The position numbers and the translations under genes were made by a program. Shown here piece by piece: positions 8,180-16,895 of a stretch of 64,000 nt of DNA. The DNA lies in assembly GCF_006716125.1 (NCBI RefSeq), contig NZ_VFOM01000003.1:62001-126000 (forward strand), read 5' to 3'. The stretch is from Homoserinimonas aerilata (GTDB lineage: Bacteria > Actinomycetota > Actinomycetes > Actinomycetales > Microbacteriaceae). Position 1 is the first letter of the stretch. Each line of letters begins with the position of its first letter. Below the pieces are notes generated by a model, which saw nothing but the letters and a program-made list of their open reading frames with translations, was not told the origin of the DNA and searched no databases.

Positions 8180-9910
8180 TCAGGGCGTGGCGCCGGGCTT
8201 CTGCAGCCGCGTCTCCTCGACCTCGAGCATGGCCTGCGCCTCGCGCACCACACGCGACGGGTAGCGCCCGGTGCTGCGGGCGCGCAGCAGGGCGTCGTAT
8301 TCGCGCTGCACGACCGCGTTGCGCAGCTTGCGGTACTGCAGATGCGGGGTTCCCACCTCGGGCGTGGCCGTGTTGGCGCGCTCCCAGGCGGCGTCGATGC
8401 GCAGCACCGTGTCGCTGCGCACCCGGTCGACGACACCGGGGGCGATGGGTGTGTCCGGCCCGAGCACCGCCCCGGGGTCGTCGAGCACGGTGAGCCCCTC
8501 ATGGCTGATCTCCTCGAGCAGCTCGGCGACCTTCTGCCGGTCGGCCTGCACGTTGATGCCTTCGATGCCGATCAGTTTGATCAGCCATGGCAGGGTGCTG
8601 CCCTGCAGAACGAGCGTGACGACGGCGACGGTGAAGGCGATCAGGATGAGCTGGGCGCGGTAGGGGGTCTCCTCCGGCAGTGACTGTGCGGCCGCGAGGG
8701 TGACGACCCCGCGCATGCCCGACCAGGAGAGCACGAGCCCGCCGCGCCAGTCGAGGCCGTCGGCGCGGGTGTGGTCGAGGTCGGCGCGCATCCGTGCATA
8801 GGCCTGTTCGACGCGTTCGCGTCGGCGCTCCATTCGGGGGTCGCCGCTCGCCCCCTTCGCCTTGAGGTGTTCGAGGCCCAGCTTGAGGCGCAGCGCCCGG
8901 AACTCGTCGCGTTCTGCCTTGCGCTGCAGCAGGAACACCATCGGGTTCACCCAGGCGAAGCGGATGATGATGAGCGCGGCTGTCGCCACGAGCCCGATCA
9001 GCACGGCATTCATGGCCGGAAGCTCGTTGGCGTCGATGTCGCCGAGCAGGGCCCGGATCTCGACCCCCATCAGCAGGAACACGCCATGTTCGAGGATGAA
9101 CTGCACGCTTCGCCAGGTGACCCGTTCGGCGATGCGGCCCTGAACATCCACGAATTTGGGCGCATTGTGGCCCACATAGAGGCCGGCGACGACGACGGCG
9201 AGAACCCCGGATGCGTGCAGCTCCTCCGCGGGGATGAACGCCAGGAACGGCACCAGCAGTGCGATGGAGGTGTCGACGAGCGGATCGGCGAGCCGCGCCC
9301 GCACCCACACCGTGATCACACCGATGAGGAGGCCCACGATGATGGCGATGACGACGGCGTAGCCGAAGTCGCCGATGCCCTCCCAGATGGTTCCCACGCC
9401 GCCCGCGGAGATGGCGATCGCCGAGCGCAGCAGCACGAGCGCGGTCGCGTCATTGACGAGGCCCTCGCCCTCGAGCACGGTGAGCAGGCGCGGGGGCAGA
9501 CCCAGTTTCTTTCCGATGGAGATCGCGGAGACGGCATCCGGCGGGCTGATGACGGCACCGAGCGCGATCGCGGCGGCCAGATTCAGGTTCGGCAGCAGCA
9601 GGTAGAGCAGAAAGCCGACACTGAACGCCGAAACGACGACGAGCAGAACCGACAGGCTGGTGATCGTCTGGATGCTTCGCCTGAAATCCATGACAGGCAC
9701 CTGCAGTGCCGCCGCGTAGAGGATGGGCGGCAGTACGGCCATCAGGATGACGTCATGCGGCACCTCGATCTCGGGCACGCCGGGGAGGTACGAGATGCCG
9801 ACACCGACAACGAGCAGCACGATGGGGGCGGCGATGCCGAGCCGTTTGGCGACGAGCGAGAATGCGACGATCAGGCTCACCGCGATCACGATGACGAGGG
9901 GTAGTTCCAT
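8180..9910 (-). CDS. CPA1-family Na+/H+ antiporter
   Basis: Exchanges cytoplasmic Na+ (or K+) for external H+ and helps pH and salt homeostasis. The 576-residue protein has about twelve N-terminal membrane helices and a hydrophilic C-terminal domain of about 150 residues after the last helix. Family landmarks are ISPPDAVSAISIGKKL and the ion-binding EGLVNDATALVLL. The start ATG 9910 is preceded on its strand by CGGAGGAAAGCC, a clear ribosome binding site, so the longer open frame upstream is rejected. Its 3' end faces menE. Substrate ion cannot be read from sequence. Confidence 0.9.
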   Translation of the reverse strand: MELPLVIVIAVSLIVAFSLVAKRLGIAAPIVLLVVGVGISYLPGVPEIEVPHDVILMAVLPPILYAAALQVPVMDFRRSIQTITSLSVLLVVVSAFSVGFLLYLLLPNLNLAAAIALGAVISPPDAVSAISIGKKLGLPPRLLTVLEGEGLVNDATALVLLRSAIAISAGGVGTIWEGIGDFGYAVVIAIIVGLLIGVITVWVRARLADPLVDTSIALLVPFLAFIPAEELHASGVLAVVVAGLYVGHNAPKFVDVQGRIAERVTWRSVQFILEHGVFLLMGVEIRALLGDIDANELPAMNAVLIGLVATAALIIIRFAWVNPMVFLLQRKAERDEFRALRLKLGLEHLKAKGASGDPRMERRRERVEQAYARMRADLDHTRADGLDWRGGLVLSWSGMRGVVTLAAAQSLPEETPYRAQLILIAFTVAVVTLVLQGSTLPWLIKLIGIEGINVQADRQKVAELLEEISHEGLTVLDDPGAVLGPDTPIAPGVVDRVRSDTVLRIDAAWERANTATPEVGTPHLQYRKLRNAVVQREYDALLRARSTGRYPSRVVREAQAMLEVEETRLQKPGATP

Positions 9911-9964
9911 TGGCTTTCCTCCGAGCGATCGTCGAGGCGTCAAGTTTATTGCGCCCGTCGGCAA

Positions 9965-9970
9965 TAGAAT
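9965..9970 (+). promoter_or_regulatory. -10 element TAGAAT upstream of menA
   Basis: TAGAAT lies 7 nt before the menA GTG with no ribosome binding site between; a probable near-leaderless start. Confidence 0.5.
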
Positions 9971-9977
9971 CGCGCTC

Positions 9978-10946
9978 GTGGCCCGACCCAAGCAGCAGCG
10001 AATCGATCCGACGAAGGTGGCGCGTGCCGCCCGCAGCCAGAAGAAGGTGATTCCCCCGAAGGCGAAGGTCAAGAAGGCCGGCCCCGCCGACTGGATCGCG
10101 GGAGCGCGCATCCGCACCCTTCCGCTGGCTGTCGCGCCCGTCGCGCTCGGCACGGCCGCCGCATACGTGTACTCATTCGAGTGGCACTGGGTGCGGGCGC
10201 TGCTGTGCCTCGCGCTGGCCGTGCTGCTGCAGATCGGCGTCAACTACGCCAACGACTACTCGGATGGCATCAGAGGCACGGATGCTCACCGCGTCGGCCC
10301 GTCGCGCCTCACCGGGTCCGGTGCAGCGAAGCCCCGCACGGTGCTCGCGGTCGCCCTCACCTTCTTCGCCCTGGGAGCGCTCGCCGGCCTCGCCGTCGTC
10401 GTGCTGAGCGGCCAGTGGTGGCTGCTCGCCGTGGGCGCCGCCTGCATCGCCGCCGGCTGGTTCTACACGGGCGGCCGGCGCCCGTACGGCTACTACGGCC
10501 TCGGCGAGTTGTTCGTCTTCGTGTTCTTCGGTCTCGTCGCGACGGCCGGCACCATGTACGTGCAGGTCGGTGACGTCTCGCTGGAAGGCTGGATGGCCGG
10601 CGTCGCGGCCGGGCTGCTCGCGTGCGCCGTGCTCGTCTCCAACAACATGCGCGACATCGAACAGGATCGCGTCTCCGGCAAGCGCACCCTGAGCGTGCTC
10701 ATCGGAATAACGGCATCGCGCATCCTGTTCACGGTTCTGCTGCTGGCGCCGTTCGTGATCCTGTTCTTCTTCGGGCTCGTGTACCTGCTGGCGCCCTACG
10801 TGTTCTTCGTGCTGCTGCTGGCGATCCCCACGGCGATCATCGCGCTCACGGGCAAGACGGCGGCAGAATTTCTGCTGGTGCTCAAACTCACCAGCCTGAC
10901 GGCGCTGCTATTCGCCCTGGGGCTTGGCGCCGCGCTCGTCTTCTGA
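9978..10946 (+). CDS. menA: 1,4-Dihydroxy-2-naphthoate polyprenyltransferase MenA
   Basis: Integral membrane UbiA-family enzyme that attaches the polyprenyl chain to dihydroxynaphthoate, giving demethylmenaquinone. The 322-residue protein starts at GTG 9978 with a Lys/Arg-rich cytoplasmic tail of about 35 residues. The two Asp-rich Mg-diphosphate motifs are NYANDYSDGIRGTD and NNMRDIEQDRVSGKRTL; eight or nine hydrophobic segments follow the usual pattern. Its last 39 bp overlap the 3' end of a convergent DUF4229 gene. Confidence 0.93.
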   Translation: MARPKQQRIDPTKVARAARSQKKVIPPKAKVKKAGPADWIAGARIRTLPLAVAPVALGTAAAYVYSFEWHWVRALLCLALAVLLQIGVNYANDYSDGIRGTDAHRVGPSRLTGSGAAKPRTVLAVALTFFALGALAGLAVVVLSGQWWLLAVGAACIAAGWFYTGGRRPYGYYGLGELFVFVFFGLVATAGTMYVQVGDVSLEGWMAGVAAGLLACAVLVSNNMRDIEQDRVSGKRTLSVLIGITASRILFTVLLLAPFVILFFFGLVYLLAPYVFFVLLLAIPTAIIALTGKTAAEFLLVLKLTSLTALLFALGLGAALVF

Positions 10947-11288
10947 CGCTTCTGAGACCGCCGGGGCTGTCGCATCCGGCTGCGTCGCATCCGGAGTTGT
11001 CTCGCCTGGCTTCGTCTCGCTTGGCTTCGCAGAGTCGAGGGCCGCGTTCTCCGCATCGCCATCGTCATCAGGCTCAGGATGCTCGCGCCGGCGCTGCAGG
11101 TCGAGCGCAAGTTCGTCGCGCTGCCCCCTGAACAGCAGGTACGAGATCGCGAAGGCGACGATGGTGGCCACGATCGCCGAAACCCACCAGAGCTCGGGCG
11201 GGAGCAGCAGGTAGAGCACCACGAACACGACGGCGAACAGGCCGACGCGGAGGAGCGAGTACAGGATCCAGCGCTGCGAGGTCTTCAC
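10908..11288 (-). CDS. DUF4229 small membrane protein
   Basis: A 126-residue protein with two hydrophobic helices at about residues 11-28 and 34-52, a short basic segment, and a long acidic/Pro/Thr tail. This matches the actinobacterial DUF4229 family, whose function is unknown. The start GTG 11288 lies 6 nt after TAGACT (11295-11300 on the other strand), a leaderless arrangement. The last 13 codons overlap the 3' end of menA on the opposite strand, so the disordered tail and the MenA C-terminus share DNA. Confidence 0.8.
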   Translation of the reverse strand: MKTSQRWILYSLLRVGLFAVVFVVLYLLLPPELWWVSAIVATIVAFAISYLLFRGQRDELALDLQRRREHPEPDDDGDAENAALDSAKPSETKPGETTPDATQPDATAPAVSEASEDERGAKPQGE

Positions 11289-11337
11289 CCGTCGAGTCTA
11301 TGTGTGAGAGGCCGGGGACTCTCCGCGCGCGGCGGCG

Positions 11338-11343
11338 TAGACT
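11338..11343 (+). promoter_or_regulatory. -10 element TAGACT, leaderless start
   Basis: TAGACT, six bases CGGGGT, then the ATG at 11350. The divergent DUF4229 gene has the same hexamer and spacing at 11295-11300, so the two promoters lie back to back within 61 bp. Confidence 0.6.
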
Positions 11344-11349
11344 CGGGGT

Positions 11350-11712
11350 ATGCGTGCCTTCCTGTCACTCCTGCTCGGCGCCCTCGTTCTGGCGTTCTGG
11401 GTGTACACGCTCATCGACTGCATCCGCACCGATGAGTACCGGGCGCGCGGCCTGCCCAAGGGTGTGTGGGTCTTCGTGATCATCATCATCCCGGTCGTGG
11501 GCAGCATCCTGTGGCTGACGATCGGCAAGGAGCGCGACGGCGGTGCCTCCGCGCCTGCCCGGCCTGCGCCGACCCGGCCCATGTATCCGGATGACGACGT
11601 CGACTTCCTGCGCCGCGTCGAGACGGATGCCCAGCGCGAGGAGCGCATCCGCAAGCTCGAGGAGCGGCTCGCCGAACTCGACGACGACAGCAAGAACGAA
11701 CCGAAGGACTGA
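11350..11712 (+). CDS. PLDc_N-domain small membrane protein
   Basis: A 120-residue protein with a signal-anchor helix (about residues 2-22), the segment [20 protein letters not shown], and a second helix (about 40-57) followed by WLTIGKER, matching the PLDc_N domain otherwise found at the N-terminus of cardiolipin synthases. The C-terminal half is charged and helical. It has no catalytic HKD motif, so it is not a phospholipase. Its stop overlaps the menD start (ATGA), making the two genes translationally coupled; whether that reflects a shared function is unknown. Confidence 0.82.
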   Translation: MRAFLSLLLGALVLAFWVYTLIDCIRTDEYRARGLPKGVWVFVIIIIPVVGSILWLTIGKERDGGASAPARPAPTRPMYPDDDVDFLRRVETDAQREERIRKLEERLAELDDDSKNEPKD

Positions 11713-13472
11713 TGGGCGCGGCCAGTTCCGCCACCGCGTTCTCGGTCGCGCTGCTGGCAGACCTCATCGACCTGGGCGTGCGCCATGTCGTGCTCAGCCC
11801 CGGTTCGCGCTCGCAGGCGTTGGCGCTCGCCGCGGTAGAACTTGAGCGCGCCGGGCGGGTGACGCTGCATGTGCGCATTGACGAACGCTCCGCCGCGTTC
11901 CTTGCTCTCGGCCTCGCGGTCGAGTCGGGTGAACCGACGGTCGTCATCACCACCTCGGGCACCGCGGTCGCCAACCTGCACCCCGCCGTGCTGGAGGCGC
12001 ACCACTCGGGTGTGCCGCTCATCCTGCTCACGGCCGATCGGCCTCCCGAGCTTCGTGGCATCGGCTCCAACCAGACGACGCAGCAGCACGGAATCTTCGG
12101 GCCTGCCGTGCGCTTCGTGCGCGAGGTCGAGGCGCCCGGGGCCGTCGGCTTCGACACATCCGCCGTCGCCGAGCTGGCGCACGAGGCGTACTCGGCCGCG
12201 GCAGGACACTCGGATGCTCCCGGCCCGGTGCAGCTGAACCTCGCCTACCGCGAACCCCTCTCCGGGCCGGTCGGGCCGCTGCCCGTGGCTCGCGGGGCCC
12301 ATCGCGGGGCTGGTCTCGAGACTGGCGCCGCAGACGGCACCACCTCGACCAGCGAGTGTCTACCCCGCGGGTCGAGGGAGCGCCCTCTGGGGCGCTCGTC
12401 TCGAAACCCATCCACCCCCCACACCATCTCCGCCGCCCCAAACACCGTCGTCGTCGCCGGCCACGCTGCTGGCGAGCAGGCCGAGGCGCTCGCCCGCGCG
12501 CTCGGCGCGCCCCTTCTGGCTGAGGTGTCGAGCGGTGCGCGTTTCGGCCCGAATCTGGTCGTCTCCTACCGTGAGCTTCTCGATGACGAGGAGTTCGGCG
12601 GCCGCATCGAGCGGGTCGTGGTGTTCGGGCATCCGACGCTGAGCCGTGAGATTCCGGCGCTCATCCAGCGCGACGGGGTGCGCACCATCGTTGTGCGCGG
12701 GCTCGCCGCGGAGAACTACAACCCGGGCCACAGGGTCGGCGCCTTCGTCGACGCCATCGAGGTCGAGGGGCCGCCCGACACCGACCGTTCCTGGCTGGGT
12801 CGCTGGGTGCACGCCAGCCGCGCGCTCGCCGAGGCGAGCGACGACGCCCCTGTCGTGGATGCACCGGATGCGCGTGACGGCAGCGTGACGGCGCAGTTCC
12901 AGCGGCAGACGCTCGCCGCGCTTCGGGCGCCCGTGAGTCGCCGCGGGCTCGTCGACGCCGTCTGGCGGGTCACCTGGCCGCACGACAGGCTCGTACTGGG
13001 GGCGTCGCGCCTCATCCGTGAGACCGACCGGGCCGTGCCCGGCAAGAAGATTCGAGTGCACGCCAACCGCGGCCTCGCCGGAATCGACGGCACCGTCTCC
13101 ACCGCGGTCGGCATTGCCCTCGCCAGCCAGGTGGAAGGGCGGCCCGGCGTCACCCGGCTGCTGCTGGGCGACCTGACACTGCTGCACGAACCCGGCGGCC
13201 TGCTGCTGGGCGCGGGGGAGGCGCGCCCGCGCATCCAGATCATCGTCGGCAATGACGGCGGCGGAACCATCTTCGACGGCCTTGAGGTTGCGGCGACCGC
13301 CGAGGCGGAGTCGTTCGACCGGGTGCTGTTCACGCCGCAGGGGGTCGAGCTGGCTGCGCTCGCGCAGGCGTACGGCTGGCAGCATGTGCGCGCCGCGAAC
13401 CGAGGCGACTTGGATGCGGCGCTCACCGCATCCGCCGGCCCCACCCTCATAGAGGTACCGCTCACCCGCTGA
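11712..13472 (+). CDS. menD: MenD (SEPHCHC synthase) with an in-frame repeat insertion
   Basis: ThDP-dependent enzyme condensing 2-oxoglutarate with isochorismate in menaquinone synthesis. The 586-residue protein has the N-terminal [31 protein letters not shown], the ring-binding [16 protein letters not shown] and the ThDP/Mg segment [13 protein letters not shown] with GNDGGG. Unusually, residues about 199-234 are low-complexity ([15 protein letters not shown] and [11 protein letters not shown]) and are encoded by a copy of the dispersed hairpin repeat. They sit between the first domain and the central domain (which resumes at [10 protein letters not shown]). The frame is open across the insertion, so the gene appears functional. 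Confidence 0.93.
   Translation: MGAASSATAFSVALLADLIDLGVRHVVLSPGSRSQALALAAVELERAGRVTLHVRIDERSAAFLALGLAVESGEPTVVITTSGTAVANLHPAVLEAHHSGVPLILLTADRPPELRGIGSNQTTQQHGIFGPAVRFVREVEAPGAVGFDTSAVAELAHEAYSAAAGHSDAPGPVQLNLAYREPLSGPVGPLPVARGAHRGAGLETGAADGTTSTSECLPRGSRERPLGRSSRNPSTPHTISAAPNTVVVAGHAAGEQAEALARALGAPLLAEVSSGARFGPNLVVSYRELLDDEEFGGRIERVVVFGHPTLSREIPALIQRDGVRTIVVRGLAAENYNPGHRVGAFVDAIEVEGPPDTDRSWLGRWVHASRALAEASDDAPVVDAPDARDGSVTAQFQRQTLAALRAPVSRRGLVDAVWRVTWPHDRLVLGASRLIRETDRAVPGKKIRVHANRGLAGIDGTVSTAVGIALASQVEGRPGVTRLLLGDLTLLHEPGGLLLGAGEARPRIQIIVGNDGGGTIFDGLEVAATAEAESFDRVLFTPQGVELAALAQAYGWQHVRAANRGDLDAALTASAGPTLIEVPLTR
12307..12413. repeat. Dispersed hairpin repeat inside menD
   Basis: Two palindromic units lie within the coding sequence. 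Unit one (12307-12357) has CTGGTC pairing with GACCAG around a GGCGCC-containing core and matches 4102-4152 outside that core. Unit two (12369-12411) has GGGTCGAG, a GAGCGCC/GGCGCTC core and CTCGAAACCC. The repeat is translated without stop or frameshift. Confidence 0.85.
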
Positions 13473-13512
13473 GCCCGCCCGACCCGCGCGCATCCACCTC
13501 CACTCCACCTCT

Positions 13513-13766
13513 TCGCCGAGAGTACGCAAAGTTGACGTTTTTGGCGGCGAACCGTGCGATTCGTGCAGTCTCGGCGAACTTGGTTTGGCGTAGCCTCACC
13601 CGCCCCGACCCGCCCCGCCCCGCCCCGACCCGCCCCGCCCCGCCCCGACCCGACCCGACCCGCCCTCACCCGACCGTGCGCCGTTCTCGCGCATCCACCC
13701 CACCCTCGCCGAGAGTACGCAGAGTTGACGTTTTTGGCGGCGAACCGTGCGATTCGTGCAGTCTCG
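13513..13766. repeat. 61-bp direct repeat pair flanking a C-rich tract
   Basis: The 335-bp gap between menD and the PPK2 gene holds two copies (13513-13573 and 13706-13766) of a 61-bp sequence that includes GTTGACGTTTTTGGCGGCGA and differs at one base. The ends of each copy form an imperfect inverted repeat (CGCCGAGA and TCTCG). Between them lies a C-rich tract (about 13599-13674) of repeated CCGCCCCGA/CCCGCC units on one strand. No gene is seen in this gap. Confidence 0.85.
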
Positions 13767-13795
13767 CGGAGGGGGTGAGCGGCGGGGCCGCGCGG

Positions 13796-13801
13796 TAGCA
13801 T
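13796..13801 (+). promoter_or_regulatory. -10 element TAGCAT of the PPK2 gene, leaderless
   Basis: TAGCAT, six bases CGGCGC, then ATG 13808; no ribosome binding site. Confidence 0.55.
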
Positions 13802-13807
13802 CGGCGC

Positions 13808-14659
13808 ATGGCGAAGACGCGATGGGAAACCGAACCCGAGAAGCTGCTGCGCGTCGACGAGGGGTTCGCCCTCAGCGACGTCGACCCCGACTCGACCCCC
13901 GGATTCGATGGGGACGAGGAGAAGGGCGAGAAGGAGCTCAAACGGCACGTCGATGAGCTCGCCGACCTGCAGGAGCGCCTCTTCGCGGAGAGTCGAGCCG
14001 GAGGCAATCGGCGCATCCTGCTGATCCTGCAGGCCATGGATACGGCGGGCAAGGGCGGCATCGTTCGGCACGTCGTCGGCGGGGTCGACCCGCAGGGCGT
14101 GAAGTTGCACGCGTTCAAATCTCCGAGCGACGAAGAGAAGGCGCACGACTTTCTGTGGCGCATCCGCAGACAGCTGCCCGAGCCGGGTCTGATCGGCGTC
14201 TTCGACCGCTCCCACTACGAGGATGTGCTCATCCACCGGGTGCGCGGATTCTCGGCGCCCGACGTCATCGAAGAACGCTACGACATCATCCGCGACTTCG
14301 AGCAGGAACTCGTCGACGACGGCACCACCATCGTCAAGGTCATGCTGCACATCTCCTCCGACGAGCAGAAGGCGCGACTGCAGGAGAGACTCGACCGGCC
14401 CGACAAGAACTGGAAGTTCAACCCCGGCGACGTCGACGAGCGGATGCTGTGGTCGCAGTACATGGACGCCTACCAGATCGCCCTCGAGCGCACCTCGACC
14501 GAGGGTGCGCCCTGGTACGTGGTTCCCGCCGACAACAAGTGGTACGCGCGCATCGCCGTGCAGCGGCTGCTGCTCAACGAGCTGCGCGGGCTCGACCCGC
14601 AGTGGCCGGCGGCAGAGTTCGACGTGGAGGAGCAGAAGAAGCGGCTCGCGGGTAGCTGA
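13808..14659 (+). CDS. PPK2-family polyphosphate kinase
   Basis: Transfers phosphate between polyphosphate and nucleotides (ADP or AMP) in the cytoplasm. The 283-residue protein has Walker A in ILQAMDTAGKGG (about residues 75-86), a Walker B-like GVFDRSHYEDVL, and the lid segment VRGF near 140-150, with the PPK2 arrangement. Length fits single-domain PPK2 enzymes. Which PPK2 class, and so which nucleotide, I cannot settle by eye. It has its own probable leaderless promoter and no operon partner. Confidence 0.9.
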   Translation: MAKTRWETEPEKLLRVDEGFALSDVDPDSTPGFDGDEEKGEKELKRHVDELADLQERLFAESRAGGNRRILLILQAMDTAGKGGIVRHVVGGVDPQGVKLHAFKSPSDEEKAHDFLWRIRRQLPEPGLIGVFDRSHYEDVLIHRVRGFSAPDVIEERYDIIRDFEQELVDDGTTIVKVMLHISSDEQKARLQERLDRPDKNWKFNPGDVDERMLWSQYMDAYQIALERTSTEGAPWYVVPADNKWYARIAVQRLLLNELRGLDPQWPAAEFDVEEQKKRLAGS

Positions 14660-14675
14660 GCGGCAGGGGCTCTGA

Positions 14676-14826
14676 TTTCGAGACGATCGCCGTAGACGGC
14701 GATCCCTCAATCAGCGGGTTAGATCAGCGGAGTTCAATCCACGGAGTTACCTGCTGGTCGAGACCTGCCCGCGGGTTGCTCGAGGGTGAGGTTTCGAGAC
14801 GGCCGCGGGCGGCCTCCTCAACCAGC
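14676..14826. repeat. Dispersed hairpin repeats between the PPK2 gene and menF
   Basis: Two or three units are present: TTTCGAGACGATCGCCGTAG with its partner GGCGATC and CCTCAATCAGCG; a partial CTGGTCGAGACC; and GAGGTTTCGAGACGGCC with GGCCTCCTCAACCAGCG. They fill the gap between convergent genes. Confidence 0.75.
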
Positions 14827-14829
14827 GAG

Positions 14830-16089
14830 TTACTCGGCGAGCGTGTCGAAGGCCTCCACGATGGGCCTGAACTTCATGCGTGTCTCCAGCAGTTCCCGCT
14901 CGGGGTCGGAGTCGGCGACGATGCCGGCGCCCGCCCACGCGGTGACCGTTCCGTCGGGGTCGATCTGGGCGCTGCGCAGCGCGATCGCCCATTCGCCGTC
15001 GCCGTCTGCGCCGACCCAGCCGACGGGCCCGGCGTAGCGACCGCGGTCGAACGGTTCGAGGCGCGCGATGGTGGCCACGGCATCCGCGGTGGGGGTGCCG
15101 GCGACGGCTGCGGTGGGGTGCAGCGCCTGGATGAGGTCGAGTGAGGTGGAGCCGTCGTCGAGGGTTCCTTCGACGTCGCTGGCGAGGTGCCACAGGTTGG
15201 GCAGCTTGAGCGTGAACGGCACCTCACTGGCGATGACGCCGGAGCTGTGCGGCCGCAGCGAGGCGAGCACGCTCTGCACGGCGAACTCGTGCTCGTCCTG
15301 GTCTTTGGTGGAGGTGGCGAGCTCGGTGGCGGCGTCGAGGTCGCTCGTCGCGTCGGTTCCGCGCGCGGCGCTGCCGGCGAGCACCCGCGCGGTGGCGGTG
15401 CCCGAGTGCACCCCGACGAGTGTTTCGGGGCTTGAGCCGATGAAGCCGTCGATGGCGAACGTCCAGCAGTCGGGGTAGCCGTCGGCGAGGGCCCCGATCA
15501 CGGGCCGCAGGTCGGAGCCGGGCGGCACGCTGCCGATGAGGTCGCGCGCGAGAACGACCTTGCTGAGTTCGCCGCGCCGGATGCCGGCCACCCCTTCGGC
15601 GACCGCCTGACGGTAGCCGTCGGGGTCGAGAGTGCCCGCTTCGAGTGCAGCGCGCACGGCCGGGCCGTGGGGTGAGACGGTCGGCAGGCCCTCCGGTGGC
15701 AGCGCGCCGTCGATGCCGATGCGGGTCAACCAGAAGCGCCCTTCGGCGCGGCCGATCACGACCTCCGGCACGATCAGCACGCTCGTGCAGGACGACGAGG
15801 CCGCGAAGGCGAAGCTGCCGAAGGCGACCAGCCCGGTTCCGGGGAGGGCGAGCGGGTCGTGCACTGTGGCGCGGCCGGCCAGGTCCTGCCAGGCTGCCGC
15901 AGCATCCGTCATCCGGCTCGCTCCGGAGAACTCCAGCCTGATCGCTTCACCGTGGCCGGCGATGCCGAAACCGCGGCGACGCCACAGCAGCGGGCGCTGC
16001 GAGTCGAGCATGAATGAGAGCGGGCCCGGGTCGTCGATCGGTGTTGTGACAACGGTGAGAGACGGGGCGGATGAGGCGGCTTGTGGCAC
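14830..16089 (-). CDS. menF: Isochorismate synthase MenF
   Basis: Converts chorismate to isochorismate, the entry step of menaquinone synthesis. The 419-residue protein carries the chorismate-binding fold: ELSKVVLARDL, the substrate-loop GSSPETLVGV, LAGSAARGTD, the metal-ligand region KDQDEHEFAVQSV, and HPTAAVAGTPTADA. The start is GTG 16089, 6 nt after TAGGCT on its strand. It is divergent from menG by only 38 bp, and both genes open with the identical sequence CTTGATGGGTG. Confidence 0.93.
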   Translation of the reverse strand: MPQAASSAPSLTVVTTPIDDPGPLSFMLDSQRPLLWRRRGFGIAGHGEAIRLEFSGASRMTDAAAAWQDLAGRATVHDPLALPGTGLVAFGSFAFAASSSCTSVLIVPEVVIGRAEGRFWLTRIGIDGALPPEGLPTVSPHGPAVRAALEAGTLDPDGYRQAVAEGVAGIRRGELSKVVLARDLIGSVPPGSDLRPVIGALADGYPDCWTFAIDGFIGSSPETLVGVHSGTATARVLAGSAARGTDATSDLDAATELATSTKDQDEHEFAVQSVLASLRPHSSGVIASEVPFTLKLPNLWHLASDVEGTLDDGSTSLDLIQALHPTAAVAGTPTADAVATIARLEPFDRGRYAGPVGWVGADGDGEWAIALRSAQIDPDGTVTAWAGAGIVADSDPERELLETRMKFRPIVEAFDTLAE

Positions 16090-16127
16090 CCATCAAGCCT
16101 ACCTTCGGCACGAACTAGACTTGATGG
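16090..16127. promoter_or_regulatory. Back-to-back leaderless promoters of menF and menG
   Basis: The 38-bp intergenic region is nearly symmetric: on each strand a -10 hexamer (TAGGCT for menF at 16096-16101; TAGACT for menG at 16116-16121) is followed by TGATGG and then GTG. No room exists for 5' untranslated regions, so both transcripts should start at or next to GTG. Confidence 0.65.
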
Positions 16128-16829
16128 GTGGCTACCGCTGATCTGAACAAGCAACCCGCCGAGGTCTCGGCGATGTTCGACGAGGTTGCCCCCCGCTACG
16201 ACCTCACCAACGACGTCCTGTCGATGGGCGCCGCGCCGCTGTGGCGGCTGGCCGTGACCCGGGCGATCGACCCGAAGCCGGGGGAGCGCATCCTCGATGT
16301 CGCCGCCGGCACGGGCACCAGCTCTGCGGCGCTCGCCAAGTCGGGAGCCGCCGTCGTTGCGGCAGATTTCTCGCAGGGCATGATCGAGGTCGGCCGGCGC
16401 AGGCATCCGGAGATCGAATTCGTGCAGGCGGATGCGACGGCTCTGCCGTTCGGTGACGCCGAGTTCGATGCGGCCACCATCTCGTTCGGGTTGCGCAACG
16501 TCGAGCGGCCCCGCGAGGCGCTCGCCGAGATGCTGCGCGTGCTCAAGCCGGGCGGTCGCCTGCTCGTGTGCGAGTTCTCGACCCCGCCGAGCTCGCTGAT
16601 GCGCTTCGGCTATGGCGCCTACATGAAGTACGCGATGCCGCTCGTGGTGGGCGCATCCAGTTCGAACCCGCAGGCGTACCGCTACCTTGCGGAGTCGATC
16701 GCCGACTGGCCAGACCAGCCGACGTTGAGCCAGTGGATTCGCGGGGCCGGCTTCACCAGGGTCGGCTACCGAAATCTCACCGGTGGCGTCGTGGCCCTGC
16801 ATCGTGGCCGCAGACCGGTGAGCGGCTGA
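16128..16829 (+). CDS. menG: Demethylmenaquinone methyltransferase MenG (UbiE family)
   Basis: SAM-dependent methylation of demethylmenaquinone, the last step of menaquinone synthesis. The 233-residue protein has the UbiE signature YDLTNDVLSMG, SAM motif I LDVAAGTGTSS, the acidic ADFSQGMIEVGR, and SFGLRNVERPREAL. The start is GTG 16128 and is probably leaderless. It is followed 66 bp later by the polyprenyl diphosphate synthase supplying the quinone tail, a common actinobacterial order. Confidence 0.94.
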   Translation: MATADLNKQPAEVSAMFDEVAPRYDLTNDVLSMGAAPLWRLAVTRAIDPKPGERILDVAAGTGTSSAALAKSGAAVVAADFSQGMIEVGRRRHPEIEFVQADATALPFGDAEFDAATISFGLRNVERPREALAEMLRVLKPGGRLLVCEFSTPPSSLMRFGYGAYMKYAMPLVVGASSSNPQAYRYLAESIADWPDQPTLSQWIRGAGFTRVGYRNLTGGVVALHRGRRPVSG

Positions 16830-16883
16830 GGCTGCCCAGCGTTTCGAGCCACCGCCTCGAAGCCCATCTTCTAACCCCAGGAT

Positions 16884-16889
16884 TAGGTT
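16884..16889 (+). promoter_or_regulatory. -10 element TAGGTT, leaderless start
   Basis: TAGGTT, six bases GACTGA, then the GTG at 16896 of the polyprenyl synthase. Confidence 0.55.
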
Positions 16890-16895
16890 GACTGA

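Noticed and set aside
11350..11712. Truncated cardiolipin synthase
   Set aside because: Stand-alone PLDc_N proteins are common in actinobacteria, and a complete synthase is encoded at 23655-25115.
11712..13472. menD as a pseudogene broken by a repeat
   Set aside because: The frame is continuous, the inserted codons are in phase on both sides, and all ThDP and substrate motifs are intact.
13599..13674. Possible CRISPR array in the C-rich repeat tract
   Set aside because: Units are short and irregular with no spacers of constant length, and no cas gene is present.
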